Positions 13,687 through 26,104 of a stretch of DNA of 64,000 nucleotides are shown piece after piece. The notes under the pieces are model-generated. The model saw only the letters and a program-made list of their open reading frames with translations, did no database searches and was not told where the DNA came from. Location of the stretch: positions 1,871,374 to 1,935,373 of the forward strand of contig LNAC01000018.1 of the NCBI GenBank assembly GCA_002007465.1, in the 5' to 3' direction. A program made the position numbers and the translations under genes. Source of the DNA: Ailurus styani. Taxonomy: Eukaryota; Chordata; Mammalia; Carnivora; Ailuridae. Numbering within the stretch: the stretch's first letter is position 1; each line of letters begins with the position of its first letter.

Positions 13687-14368
13687 CAGGCTTTCCTCTG
13701 AGACATTGTGGGTTCAGTTCCAGACCACTACAATAAAGCTAATATCACAATAAAATGAATCAAGTAAATATTTTGGTTTCCCAGTGAGTATAAAAGTTAT
13801 GTTTAAATTGTACTGTAGGGGCACCTGGGTGGCTCAGATGGTTAAGCATCTGCCTTCGGCTCAGGTCATGATCTCAGGGTCCTGGGATCGAGCCCCGCTT
13901 CGGGCTCTCTGCTCAGCGGGGAGCCTGCTTCCCCCCCCCTCTACCTGCCTCTCTCCCTACTTGTGATCTCTCTCTGTCAAATAAATAAATAAAATCTTTA
14001 AACTGTACTGTAGTCTACCAAGTGTGCAATAGCATTATGCCAAAAAGAATACAATGTACATATCTTAATTAAAAAATACCTTATTGCTAAAAAAATGCTA
14101 GCCATCATCTCAGCTTTCAGTGAGTCATAATCACTGATCACAGATCACCATAATAGACGTAATAAAGAAAAAGTTTGAAATATTGCGAAAATTACCAAAA
14201 TGTGACAGAGACATGAAGTGAGACAATGTTGTTGGAAAAATGGCACCCATAGACTTGCTCCACGCAGTATTGCCACAAACCTTCAATTCATTAAAAAAAA
14301 GAAAGAAAAAAACAACTACAGTTGCTGCAAAGCACAGTAAAACAAAACACAATAAAACCAGGTGCCTG
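13687..14368 (-). mobile_element. Internally deleted Tigger1-type DNA transposon
   Basis: Terminal sequences CAGGCTTTCCTCTGAGACATTG (left) and CCAGGTGCCTG (right) are bounded by TA dinucleotides, as expected for Tc1/mariner-pogo elements. The interior keeps subterminal Tigger1 blocks (GTGCAATAGCATTATG, AAAAATGCTAGCCATCATCT, GAAATATTGCGAAAATTACC, GACTTGCTCCACGCAG), but the whole transposase body is missing. The SINE at 13818-14000 is a later insertion. The transposase of the parental family would lie on the - strand. Confidence 0.85.
13818..14000 (+). mobile_element. CAN-SINE inside Tigger1
   Basis: Full copy flanked by TTGTACTGTAG and ACTGTACTGTAG, a target duplication taken from the Tigger1 sequence. 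Confidence 0.95.
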
Positions 14369-14370
14369 TA

Positions 14371-14936
14371 GTCAGACTGACACTAGTACCCCCCTCACCT
14401 CAACATAGGACAGACACATTATCCAGGAGAAGCCCAGAGAGCTGAGGGATGAGAGGTGGCTCCGTGACCAGGGCCAGCTGACAACCGTGCCCTTGAGTTT
14501 CTTCTAGCTCGCAGCAATGCACTGAAAGTTTACGGGCACTGGGTTACATGGATTTACAGACTATATTATCTCCTTTTAACTTAACTAACCCCCTTCCCAA
14601 TGTTGCAAAATTGGGCCTCCAAAGGGACCTTGGATCAAAGATAACACTAATAAAGGCAACACAATTGAAGAACAAAAAAGCAGCAAACCTGATATATCTC
14701 CTGCCAATTTACAAGGCTGAAAAAATAGCAACCATTAAATAATCCGTTCTGACAGGTAACCAAAAAGGCTTGAATTTATCAAGAAGACCATTAGAGATAC
14801 ATTATTTACACACACCATTGTCAGCTATCAACATCATCTCAAGCACTCATCACTAAGCCTTAAGATCTTAGCTGTAACAGTATAAGAGAAGACATTTAAA
14901 TGCTTCTGTGTATGTTAGTTTAGAAAAGAGGCATCC
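14371..14936. other. No gene seen
   Basis: Ordinary DNA; no exon or repeat recognised with confidence. Confidence 0.4.
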
Positions 14937-14937
14937 A

Positions 14938-15117
14938 GGGCGCCTGAGTGGCTCAGTTGGTTGAGCGACTGCCTTCAGCTCAGGTCATGGTCCTGGAGTC
15001 CCGCATTGGGCTCCCTGCTCAGCAGGCAGTCTGCTCCCTCTGACCTCTCACTTCTCATGCTCTCTCTCTCATTCTCTCTCTCTCTCAAATGAATAAATAA
15101 AGTCTTTAAAAAAAAAG
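14938..15117 (+). mobile_element. CAN-SINE
   Basis: Head GGGCGCCTGAGTGGCTCAGTTGG. AGAAAAGAGGCATCC on the left and AGAAAAGGCATTC on the right form an imperfect target duplication. Confidence 0.94.
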
Positions 15118-15199
15118 AAAAAGAAAAGGCATTCATTAATTTTTTGTAAGGAAAGTTCCAAATATCTTTGCTGTTAATAAGAAAATATAAATTATTCTA

Positions 15200-15333
15200 T
15201 TTTTTTCTATTTTTTTAAAAGTAGACTCCACATTGCATGTGGCATCTAATGCAGGGCTTGAACTCATGACTCTGAGATCAAGACCTGAGATCAAGAGTCC
15301 AACACTTAACCAAGTGAACCACCCAGGTTCCTC
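15200..15333 (-). mobile_element. Short old CAN-SINE with internal duplication
   Basis: Antisense short-subfamily copy. TGAGATCAAGA occurs twice in tandem (around 15271-15297), a local duplication inside the tRNA-derived part. Confidence 0.85.
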
Positions 15334-16245
15334 CATTCAATTTTGATCACATTTGACTTACATGGATACAAGATGTCACATACAGACTGTTGATCTAAGT
15401 TACTGAACATTTTCTGACTTTACTTTCAAGAAGACTTCCTTGGAAGTTTAAAACACACACACATACACACACAGTAGAAATAATGAATGAGAATTAATGC
15501 TAGGGTGTTCTGAGTATCTTGCATCTGATTTATCACTAAGAGACAAAAGAAAGGCTGTACTCAAGTCTCAAAATTTGATACCAATATTATTATGTCGAGT
15601 ACTATACTTAGAACACCCATTTAGCACATGATTTATAAATAACTAAGAGTATAGTTGTTTGTCACTGTTCAATGCTAGGCCATAAGCAGAAAGTGGTTAT
15701 GGTGAAAATTTATTATTGTTGTCTTGAAGATCAGCGAGAAATTATCAGAATTATTTTAAAATTCTCCTTTTATAAAAGAGAAACATAAATAATTCTGTTG
15801 CCTTTTTTGGATGTAAACCCAGAAAAGAAATTTATCTGATAAGTAAATTACATACTTAGGAACAGCTTAAATCTGAGAGTCATAAAATATCTTAACACCT
15901 TTCATATCTGGCCAGAATAAAATATTTTGTTGTTCATTGAGCTGATCAGCTCAGTTTAATATGACCAGATATTGCCTGTTCCTCCTATTCAGCCTGCCAA
16001 GGTAGGAATGATGACTCTTTCCTTGCACGCTCATAGCACTTCATACATAAGTGCGGTATGGCACTGTCCACAAGGAGCCACACTCATGGATCATATTGCT
16101 ATGCAATTGACTACATGAAATTCTTCGAAGGGTGAATCCACTTTTCATTTTTTTTCCTGCATCTCCAGAGTGTCTGACATAATGGATATTACTAAGTATC
16201 TCTAAAATTAATGTATTTTACTGAACTATCTGTACCATTCCTGAA
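15334..16245. other. No gene seen
   Basis: AT-rich DNA with a short CA tract near 15453. No exon recognised. Confidence 0.4.
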
Positions 16246-16249
16246 CTTT

Positions 16250-18960
16250 AGATTTCAGAGGCAATATTTTCCATAGTTGGGTGTGATGCTTCAACCCACC
16301 TACCAAGTAATCTATAAGTCTGAGTTTTAAGTGAGGCTCAGAAGAAGAGCAGGTTCTATAGTGGGGTGGGGCTGTGGGTCTGGCCTGTAACCCAATAGAT
16401 CTAATAGTACTCAAAGCTTTGTGGAACAAGAAAGTCCCAAGAAGAGAATCACAGCATAGTCCCACAGAGTTCTGAAGCTGTGCCTTCCCGAGCTAACAAC
16501 TATTCTCCCTTTGAGAAGAAGGCTCTGGCATGCCTTGAGGACTCCATAGAGTCTGAACGGTTGGCCGTGTGTTTGGTTCCCCAGGGAGCTAACTCTGAGA
16601 TGGAGATTGGTGCCCAGGAGGGGATCCTGGGGACGGCACCTGGGAGCAACAACTTGAGAGAGTCCGAACTGGGCCGAGGGAGAAGTTGAATTGTGATACA
16701 GTTGCAACAGATGCCTCAGCTGAACACACAGGGAGCTTTAGAGTTGGGATGTCCCTGTAGCTTTGTCTTGCCTTGAAGAGGAAAGGGAGCCAAGTATTGC
16801 CACACCAACAAGGTATTAGGGTGGGGGGGAGGCATAGCTTGGAGCAAGGCTACTCCTATGAGCTTGAGAAATTTCCAGAGGGGGCTTAACTGTGATCATG
16901 CTCCTGGTAACTAGGTTAATGAGCATCTACACTCCTGAATTGGCGGAAGGAGGGGGCGACAGTATTCACTATCCCATGGACTATGCGGCTTGAGCTTCCC
17001 ATCACAAGTTGATTGCTCTCTGATCCATTAAGCCACAAGGGTTGGTGTATGTGGAAACAATCTCTTATCAAATGGAAGTGGTATCCATGAGATCAGGTTC
17101 AAGATCTGGAAGGCACAATCAAGCTACATCTATCACCTTCTGCTTTCACACTGGTCCTCCCTCAACTCACACCTGTGCCCTTATGAGGACCTCTCATTGC
17201 TGAGTTGATAAAGAAAGAAAGAACTTGTGCCTGGTTTATAGATAACTCTCACCGGAAGTGGATCCTGCCATAGTACGGCTCCAATCAGGCATGGCCCTGA
17301 TGGACAGTGGTGATGGAAATTACCAGCAGACAGAGCTTGGAGCAATTTTTATGGTTGCGCACTATACATGGAAGAAGAGTGACCTGAGAAAAAGATCTAT
17401 ACTGAGTTTTGGGCAGTGGCTAACACCTGGTTAGGGGCTTAGAAAGAATAAGATTGTAAGATCGGCAACAAGAAAGTCTGTGTAAGAGGTGTGAGGAGGA
17501 ACATCTGAAATAGGCCTAAAGTGTCTCAAGTTAATTCTCACTCAAGGACAACTATTGCAGAGAAGACTCTTAATACTAAGGTGGCCAAATCAGCAAAATG
17601 CAATTATGAATCTAGAGTGGGCCAGCTAACAGCAGAAACCAAAGCTGAGTACTATATCCTAAGAAGGCCAATTACCCATTAGCAACTCTGTTACCTTGGA
17701 CTCATCAATTTATCCCAAATAGGATAAACTCTTATTTTGGTGTATCTGTTTGTCTTCCCTGCCCACCAGCCTTTTGCCAGTATACCATCTGGGGAGCTAG
17801 AGAAAATTTTTGTTTGTTTGTTTTTTAAGGTTTATTTATTTATGTGGAAGAGAGAGTTGGGGGGGTAGTTGGGGGGGCAGAGAAAGAGGGAGAGAGAGTC
17901 TTAAGCAGACTCTGCACTGAGCGCAGAGCCCAACACAGGGCTTGATCTCACCACCCTGAGATCATGACCTGAGCTGAAACCAAGAGTTGAATGCTCAACC
18001 AATTGAGCCACCCAAGCACCCCATCAGAAAATCCCATTTATCATCATCAAATCCCACATATTTATTTTTTGCCAAAGTAGTCACTTCATAGCAATAGAAA
18101 TGCATCAATAGGCTCCTGCCCATGAAATTCACAGGTTTTATCACATAGGCCATCACCAAGAAGCAATGCCTTTTCAAACAGAGAATGACTTACTAAAGAC
18201 TTTTTTTTTTTTTTGGTGTCTACCTGGAGATCATACCTGCAAGGTTGAAGTACTACCCTAAAAGGTCTGGGAACTAAGATATAAAATTGGGAGTGACCCC
18301 TCTCACTGTTATACCTGATAGTCACTGGAAGAATTTTCTTTCCCATTCCCAAACCTTGGGCTCTGCTGGTTTTTGACCTAGGTCCTCAAGATAAGTATTA
18401 TTCCTTCAGGAGATACAATAATGGTCCTATTAACTTGAAATTGAGTATGCCACATGACTGTTTCGGATTCCTCAGGCCACTGAATTGACAGGTTGAGAGA
18501 GGACAACTGCACTTTCTGGGGTTATTGGTATCAATTATCAAGGGAAAATTGCATTGCTGCTATACCTCTGGTGCAGGAAGAACCATATCTGTGACTGAGG
18601 GGAGTCACTGGGGTGCCACTTAGAATAGAGAAATAGTTCAAGAATAATAATTGCCTTCCCATACTAGAGGTCGATTAAAGACTAAAGTAACCCAATAAAG
18701 CCATGGAATTACAAAGACTCAGATCATTCATGTATGAAGGTATTTTTCACCAAGTAAATAATCCCAACTGGTAAAGGTACTAACTGTGGGCCAGGGTAAC
18801 ATGGAATGGGTGGTGGAATAAAATATCAATGATAAAATAATATGTTATCAGTGATAAAATATCAATGATAGCCTTGTGACCAGTTATAGAAATGAGAACT
18901 GAAGGATCTATACACATGTTTTGTATGTGTTAACCATTGATAGCTCTTTCCCTCCTCCTC
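16250..18960 (+). mobile_element. Decayed ERVL provirus interior (pol remnants)
   Basis: The + strand follows an ERV-L pol gene in order. The block GAGAAGAAGGCTCTGGCATG (16501 on) and later GCCTGGTTTATAGATAACTC with AGACAGAGCTTGGAGCAATT mark the RT-connection/RNase H part. From about 18340 to 18900 the sequence follows the 3' pol part carrying the dUTPase-like domain typical of ERVL. Frames are broken throughout by stops and indels. A block of about 400 bases (about 16590-16970) lacks clear similarity, and the SINE at 17821-18022 splits the element. No intact protein survives and I cannot delimit paired LTRs. Confidence 0.7.
17821..18022 (-). mobile_element. CAN-SINE inside ERVL remnant
   Basis: Antisense copy from TTTTTTAAGGTTTATTTATT to TTGAGCCACCCAAGCACCCC, with G-rich runs in its middle. 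Confidence 0.93.
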
Positions 18961-20280
18961 CTTGCCCTGGTATTTTATATGAGGAATGTTGTTGGTGCTT
19001 AGTTTCACAATGAATTCACTAGACCATGAGAAACCGCATCCAAACTAGATGGGGAGGACTGAAATTCACCTGGAGATCTTGGACTCAAGATGACTATGAT
19101 GACTGATGTGATTTACAACTCCTCTTGTTAGAGGGAAGGAGAAAGCATGTGTAGGACAGAGGTGTTTCAAGTGTGAAGTTGTGAAATACGGGTGGAAGGG
19201 TAAGAATGAATGAATAGTAAAAGGGGTGGATTGTGTTAGTTCTGGGTCTGTTTCCATCAGATCCGTTCCATCCAGATCCTCTTCCCCAGATCTGCTGTGT
19301 GTCTCAAAACTGATCCCCGAAGACTGTTTCCCAGGGCCCTGAATGGGTTTGGCCAATGGGAGGGTCTGGAAAAAGACAGAAGGTGGGAGGAAGGGAGAAC
19401 CCAGAGTCTTTCCACCCACCCCTCTTCACCTCCAGTGGCATCTCCAAAAGTAGCTGAATTTCCACCATGGTTCTAGCTCCCATAGGAAAGATCTGCCGTG
19501 ATTCTGGCTTCTCCTGGGTGACCCTGTCCCTGGGTTCTGGTTACACTCCCGTTTCCCTCTTTCCTTACACCTAATGGTGGTAATGTCTTCTTGCCGTTGC
19601 TAATGTTTAGGTTATCTAATTCCCTCTGTTTGATTTCTTAACTTCCCTAACACCTTTGTAACCAATTCCCTGCATTAAATTCCTTCTGTTTTATGTTCTC
19701 ATGTGGTTTGTACTTTTCTGAGTTTTTCCTGTTTTTAAAAAATGATGTGTATGATAATTTATCAGTCAGAATTAGGTGTGACACCTCTAAGAATTCATCA
19801 AGGACTCAGACGCATGCTCTCTTGTGGCTCCATTGGCCTTGGTGGACCACCTAAGGGTCTTCCCATTTTCATATCAGCAGCAGGAAAGAGGAAGGGAGCT
19901 TCCATTCTGTTGGGGACTCCCCAGAAATGCCGTATACTTCTGTTTCCAGAACATTGGTCAGAGGTTAGTCACAGGGTCACCAGAGGCTTCAAGGGACGCA
20001 GTAAATGTAGCCATTCAGCTGAGCACCAATGTCAGTTCTGTTAGTAAAAGTAGATTTCAGGCAGTTGGCATTCTCTTCCACAGACCATTATAATCAGAAT
20101 AAAGTAAGGATAAGTTAAGTTGCTTTAATTGTTTAATTCTATCACATAGTATCTAACTAACAGGTACCATTTATATCCAGATAGAGATGTTTGACTTTCC
20201 AGTCTTTACACAGGGTACAGTCTATGGGGAAATGATTTTTTTTAAATAAATTTTTAATTTTGGAATAATGTAGACTTAAC
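18961..20280. other. Possible degraded LTR-like sequence; no gene seen
   Basis: The part near 19540-19690 (GGTGGTAATGTCTTCTTGCCGT...CACCTTTGTAACCAATTCCC) is reminiscent of a retroviral LTR or old retroelement end and could belong to the ERVL to its left. The 117-aa and 100-aa frames here match nothing I know. Confidence 0.35.
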
Positions 20281-20960
20281 AGAAAAATTGCAAATACAGT
20301 ACAGAGAACTCCTTGCTTATCCGGTTTCAGTTTCCCCAAATATTATCTTCTTAATTACTATGGTGCATTTGTCAGAACTAGAAAGGCAACATTGGTACAT
20401 CATCATTAGGGAAGCACTAGATTTTATCAGCTTTCACCAGTTTTTCCACTAATGTCCCTTTTCAGTTCCAGGATCCAGTCCAGGAACCCACATCACACTC
20501 AGTTATCATGTCTCTTTAGTCTCTTCTGATCTGGGATGGCTCCTCAAGTCTTTTTTTGTTTTTGTTTTTGTTTTTTTCCTGAATGACCTTGACAGTTTTG
20601 AGGAGTACAGGTCAGCTATTTGTAGAATGTCGCTCAGTCTGGGTTCGTCAGATGTTTTCTCATGGTTAGACGGGGGTTATGGGTTTTGGGGTAAAGCACA
20701 GACATGAAGTGCCTTACTCATCACATCTTACCAGGGGGTACCTGATAACTACATGACATCGCTAATGATATTAACCTTCATCACCTGATTAAGGTGGTGT
20801 TGGCAAGGCGTCTATACTATAAAGTTATTATATTTTCCCTTCATACACTCTAGAAGTGAGTCACTAAGTACAGGCCACAGTTGGAGTAGGAGGTGCGGTT
20901 TCTGAATATATTAGTTGGGACTCTTCTGTAAAGAAGTTGCCTCTTCTCAGTGGGGGAGTA
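20280..20960 (-). mobile_element. L1M 3'-region fragment
   Basis: Antisense L1M 3' blocks: TCTCTTTAGTCTCTTCTGATCTGGGA, CCTTGACAGTTTTGAGGAGTA, CCTGATTAAGGTGGTGTTGGC. The same blocks recur near 33.4 kb and 39.5-40.3 kb. Confidence 0.65.
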
Positions 20961-22240
20961 CATTTTTAAGGCTCAAAATTGCTTTTGCTTCAAGACAATG
21001 AACAAGTGAGGAGAATACTTTATAGGCACCTTGGGGAGGAAACGACCAATGAGTTTAAGTACAGTTTGTCTGGTTCAGTAAATAAATGGAGAGCCCAGTA
21101 ACAATCATCTTTAAAAAAGGACAAAAAACTGGTCTGTAGATTATGAAACTTTCAGGTTTGGTTTGCTGGGTTTGAGGTGGGAACGTCCCGGAAGGCATTT
21201 GGATGTTCTGACATGGGTCCTGGGAAGAGGAAGGAGTTTAAAAGACAGGTATGGAAAGTCCCCGGGGTGGGGTGGGGGGATCAGGGAGGCCTAAAGAGTG
21301 CTTAAGGTCTTTAGAATAGAGAGCATGAACAGTGAAATGGGGTGGCAAAGGGAAAAAAGGAAAGGATACAAGGGTTCTCCCGAGACACACACCCTACTGG
21401 CAGACCCAGGGCAGACAAAGGCATGCACCTCCATTACACAATGAAGCAAGATCACATTTACTGGCAGGAATGAAATATGGATGGATGGAAATCAGTCTGC
21501 ACCCAATATCAAAGCAAATATGCTAAAGAAGGATTTCTGAATAACTTAATGGCTATGCTGATGGATTATACTGAGCATGACTTTTCTATCTCCCTGAATC
21601 TTTGTGGTAAGATCTTCATGAAACATTAAAACCAAGGAAAGATGAATGTCTTTTTCTTAACTTTAAAAAGCTCAGGTATATATTAGTTCTGATTATACAT
21701 TATATCTGTTCAACATAGAAAATAAATAAAATTAAGACATAAGTAGTAAAAATTGCTCATAGTCTCACCTCACAAAATAATTAGCTGCAACTAAAAGTTT
21801 TATATGTGAATATACACACACACCCATACAAATGAATATTTGTTTACATGGTGGAAAAATTAGAAATGGTAGATAATTGTATATAAAAATTAAAGTCTAA
21901 TTCATAGCCTCCTGAAATTTTTTTAATACCTGTGTTTGCATATCTTTTTTTAACCAAAAACTAGAATCACACTATACACATTATTCTATAATTCTCCTCT
22001 GAAAATAAGTTATCTTTAGTCATCATTATTAGCATCATGAACATTACTATTTATTGAATCATATACTTTTAGGAAGGTACCATTATCCCCATTTACAGAT
22101 TAAGAAATTGAGGATGACAGACATTACATAAATTGTGATCTGGAACAATTTTAACCAAGTATTGTAGAATCCAAACTCAGGTACTTAATCTCTGTCAATA
22201 AACCCTCACTTAGAATGTTGTTTTGAAGTTAACTGTTCAG
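20961..22240. other. No gene seen
   Basis: AT-rich; 21650-22010 may be an old LINE fragment but is too diverged to name. Confidence 0.35.
22050..22190 (-). mobile_element. MIR-like fragment
   Basis: GTACCATTATCCCCATTTACAGATTAAGAAATTGAGG is the reverse of the conserved MIR core. Confidence 0.6.
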
Positions 22241-22447
22241 GGGCACCTGGATGGCTCAGTCGGTAAGCATCTGCCTTCGGCTCAGGTCATGATCCCAGGG
22301 TCCCGGTATCAAGCTCTGCATCGGGCTCTCTGCTTGGAGGGAAGCCTGCTTCTCTCTCTCCCGCTCCCCCTGCTTGTGTTCCCTCTCTTGCTCTGTCTCT
22401 CTCTGTCAAATAAATAAATAAAATCTTTAATAATAATAATAACAATA
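22241..22447 (+). mobile_element. CAN-SINE
   Basis: Target duplication AAGTTAACTGTTCAG (22226-22240) and AAGTTAATTGTTCAG (22448-22462). The tail has turned into (AAT)n. Confidence 0.96.
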
Positions 22448-22462
22448 AAGTTAATTGTTCAG

Positions 22463-22930
22463 TTTATTAAAGTTAGAAATATAAAATTCTCATTTAATTT
22501 ACAATGTTAATCATTCCCTTATTTTCCTTATAAATGTAGAAAATTTTAATAATTATTAATAAGGAGCTTGTATGAATTTTGGTTCCACTTATAAATTTAA
22601 TTAAATGTTTTAAGTATTCAAATTAAAATTTGAAATTTAATATAGTCAGCTTCCTCTTTAAGTATTTCAGTATCTGATTTACAGAAAAACCTCTCCAAAG
22701 TATCTAAGTAATATTTGTAAATTCAATCAATTAAATATAAATATGCTGAGCCTAAAATCCCTTTAATTGTTCCCATACTGTTTATAAAATAAGTGAGACT
22801 TAAACACTATATGACAAGTTTAAACCAATTATTCAATTACACATTATAAGTTAGAATTGCAAACCTAGCATGCTAAATTCTATCAAGTAGTACAAACTCC
22901 TCAAGTGTCAGAAACAACTTCATTAAGATA
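22463..22930. other. AT-rich, no gene seen
   Basis: About 470 bases of strongly AT-rich DNA with no recognised feature. Confidence 0.4.
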
Positions 22931-22934
22931 CAGG

Positions 22935-24430
22935 TATTAACATCGCTTGTTCTTCATCTTTAGAGTTAATTCTAAATATCCTTGAATCAAAACATATTTA
23001 TCCAGTTCCAGTTCATGTAACAGAATAGCAGCCTGTGTTAGATTAACTTTCTTGCCAATAACAGTTACAAATCCTGGACAAAATATAAAAAACAACTCTG
23101 TGAAGGCACTGGAGAGCAACCCAAAGTAGGGAGAAATGGAAAGGATATTATCCTTGAAGAAGGGAAGCTCACTGTGTGAGGTCCACATTGAATCAGATTT
23201 TCCCCTTAAGGCACTTCGTAGCTTACTGCAGTGCCTGAGGAAATACAGCTCACGCAGAGAGTGACAGTTTCACTAGGCTGAACAGAGAAAACCAGAGTTT
23301 TGGAAGTGATCCAGATGTACTAGAAATGGGTGTTGGGGGCGGGGAATCCCAGAAAGAAAAAAGCCACAAAAGGAGATGAAAAATTTTCACGTAAATTTCT
23401 CTTAAATCCTGACTGAATCCTAAATAATGTATGCATGGAAAAAGCCTCAAGAAACCCAGCAAAAAGAAGGAAACTAAGGAACTGAGCTGAGATTTTAGCA
23501 GCTGCCTAGGATGTAGGAGTTTAAGTTTGACATATAAGTCCAACCAAAATAGAGGAGTTTGGTAAACAGCTTGGATTTTGCACTGATCAGCCAGGAGGAC
23601 CACACTTTATGAGTAAAGACCATATCTGAGGATCAAGGGCCAAACTGAATATAGCTACTCTAACAAGGGCCAAAACTAATCGCCCAAGAATCAAGGTAAC
23701 ATGCCAGTAATTTCACTGCTGCCATAACAGAATACAATACTCTTTACAAGAAGATCACTCAACCCAGAGTTTCTGCAACATGTTATTTACAATGCCCAAA
23801 ACACAATAAGAAAATTATTATACATGCAAAGAAGCAAAAAATGTGATCTGTAATTAAGAGGTCAGTAGAAGCAGACCCACACTGACTCATGTTAGAATTA
23901 GCTGAAAAGGACCTTAAGACTGGCGTAATAAATATGATAGGAAAATGTGGGCAAATGGGTGAACAGATAGTGAATTTCAATGAGAAATGGGAAGCTTTTT
24001 TTTAAAAAAATCAGAAATTCTAAATGCATAACCTAAATGTAATCATGAAAAAATACCAAAATATCCTTCAATAATGAAAGGGTAATCAAGACATTCTCAG
24101 ATGAGAGAGACTAAAAGAATTTATTACCAGAAATTGACCCTAAAATACTGGATGAAGTTCTTCAACAAAAAGGAAATGATAAAAGAAGCAAATTTGAAAC
24201 ATAAGGAATGAAAAAAGAATAACAAAATATAAGTTAAAATGTGGGTAAGTATAATAGAACTTCCTTCTCTTGAGTTTTTAAAATTATGCTTGATGGTTGA
24301 AGGAAAAATTAAAATGCTGTGTGGTATGGTTCTCAATGTCTGTGAGTAAATATTTAAGACAATTATATGGAGGAAGGTAGAGGGACCTAAATGTTTCTAC
24401 ACTTCACTTAAAGTGGTAAAATGTTGATAC
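22935..24430 (+). mobile_element. HAL1-like LINE remnant
   Basis: Sense-strand traces of a HAL1/L1ME-type half-LINE: ACACAATAAGAAAATTATTA followed by CATGCAAAGAAGCAAAAAATGTG, GAATTAGCTGAAAAGGACCTTAA and TCTCAGATGAGAGAGACTAAAAGAATTTATTACCAG. No frame is intact. Confidence 0.55.
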
Positions 24431-24433
24431 CAG

Positions 24434-24822
24434 TTGCCTTAGTCTGTTGAGCTGCCATAACAAAAATACCATAGACTGTGTTTAAAGAAGAGAAATTTAT
24501 TTTCTCACATTTCTAGAGGCTGGGAGACCAAGATCAGGGTTCCAGTTGTTTTAGTTCCTGGTGAAAGCTCTCTTCCTGCCTTGTAGATGGCTGCTAGCTT
24601 GCTGGGTGTTTACATGACGTCTTTTTTGTGCTTGCATGGAAAAACAGGGAGATCTCTCTTCTTCCTCTTGTAGGATCACCAGTCCTATCCCATTAGGACC
24701 CAACCCCTATGACCTCATTTAACTTTAACTACCTCCTACGGACCCTCTGTCCAAATATAGTCATATTGGAGGTTAAGGCTCCAACATAGGAATTTGGGGG
24801 GAACACAATTCAGTCCATAGCA
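24434..24822 (-). mobile_element. MaLR (MST/MLT1-type) LTR
   Basis: The antisense LTR starts near TGCCTTAGTCTGTTGAGCTGCC and ends in CACAATTCAGTCCATAGCA, the reverse of TGCTATGGACTGAATTGTG. The length (about 390 bp) suits a solo LTR of the mammalian MaLR family. It sits between the HAL1-like and L1 pieces. Confidence 0.8.
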
Positions 24823-24844
24823 CTAGCGAACTGTGATAAGTTAT

Positions 24845-25030
24845 ATAATACCTAAAGCAACCATTGAAAAAAATCTATGAAAGAGATACCTTCAAAAACA
24901 TAGATAGAAAGAAGACACATAAATGTCCAAAAGTATATGAAAAGGTGCCTAACATCACTAATAATGAGGGAAATGAAAATAAAAAAAACAAAGAGATATC
25001 CCCTCACACCTGTTAGAATGGCTATTATCA

Positions 25031-25072
<42 letters not shown>

Positions 25073-25760
25073 CCTCCAAAACAAAAGATAACAAATATTG
25101 GTGAGGATGTGAAAAATTGGAGCCCTTATACACCATTGGTGGGAATGTAGAATGGTGCAGCCACTGTGGAAAACAATATGGTGGTTCCTCAAAAAATGAA
25201 AAATAGAACTACCCAAAGATCCAGTAATCCCTTTCTGGTGATTTATTTATCCAAAAGAACTAAAATCAGGATCTTGAAGAGATATTTGCAGAGATACCAA
25301 TCTGAAAGCATCATTTACAATAGCCAAAATATGAACACAAATTAAATGTCCATTAACAGATGAGCAAATAAAGAAAATGTGGTATATACATATCATGAAA
25401 TACTATTCAGCCTTAAAAAAGAAAGAAATCCTGCCGTACGTGACAATACAAAACAAATTCAGAGGACACTATACTAAGTGAAATAAGCCAGTCATGGAAA
25501 GACAGATATTTCCTGATTCCACTCATCTGAAGAATCTAAAATAAACTCATAAGAACAGAAAGCTGAATCGTGGTTGCCAGAGACTGGGAAGAGGGGAATG
25601 GGGAGCTCTTATTCAATAGACATAAAGTTTCAGTTAAGCAAGATCAATTTCTTCTAGAGCTCTGCTGTATAATATCATACTTATAACAGTACTGTATTAT
25701 ACTCTTAAAAATGTGTTAAGAGAGTAGATCTTATGTTCAATGTTCTTGCTGTGATAAAAC
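24845..25760 (+). mobile_element. L1M ORF2 end and 3' UTR
   Basis: Classic L1 blocks in order: ACATCACTAATAATGAGGGAAATG, CACACCTGTTAGAATGGCTATT, GGTGGGAATGTAGAATGGTGCAGCCACT, TACTATTCAGCCTTAAAAAAG, GGTTGCCAGAGACTGGG. A (CA)n expansion lies inside. Confidence 0.88.
25031..25070. repeat. (CA)n microsatellite in L1
   Basis: About 19 CA units where the L1 consensus has a short A-rich stretch. Confidence 0.96.
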
Positions 25761-25849
25761 AAACAAAAAGTCATTACCATCATCAATAACAACAAAGCTA
25801 CAGTTAAGAGGGTTGTACCGAGGAGCATGGACTACTAACAATAGAAGAA

Positions 25850-26104
25850 TCTAGTACTCTGAGAAAAAAAACCCCACTATAGATAAGAAATTCTAACATT
25901 CAAGGAGAAGCCTGAGAAATAGCACCTTGGCAAGATTCCAGGATAGAAAATCAACACACCAAAATCAATCACATGTTGCTATGCTAGCAACAAACATGTG
26001 CAAAACAAAATTTAACACACAGTACTATTTATGATCACTCCAAAACAAAGGAAATGCCTAGATATGAATCTAAGAAAATACATACAGGATCTGTATCTAG
26101 TTAT
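25850..26104 (+). mobile_element. L1 ORF2 fragment
   Basis: AGAAAATCAACACACCAAAATCAATC followed by AGTACTATTTATGATCACTCC and AAGGAAATGCCTAGATATGAATC matches part of L1 ORF2, placed out of order relative to the L1 on its left. Confidence 0.7.
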
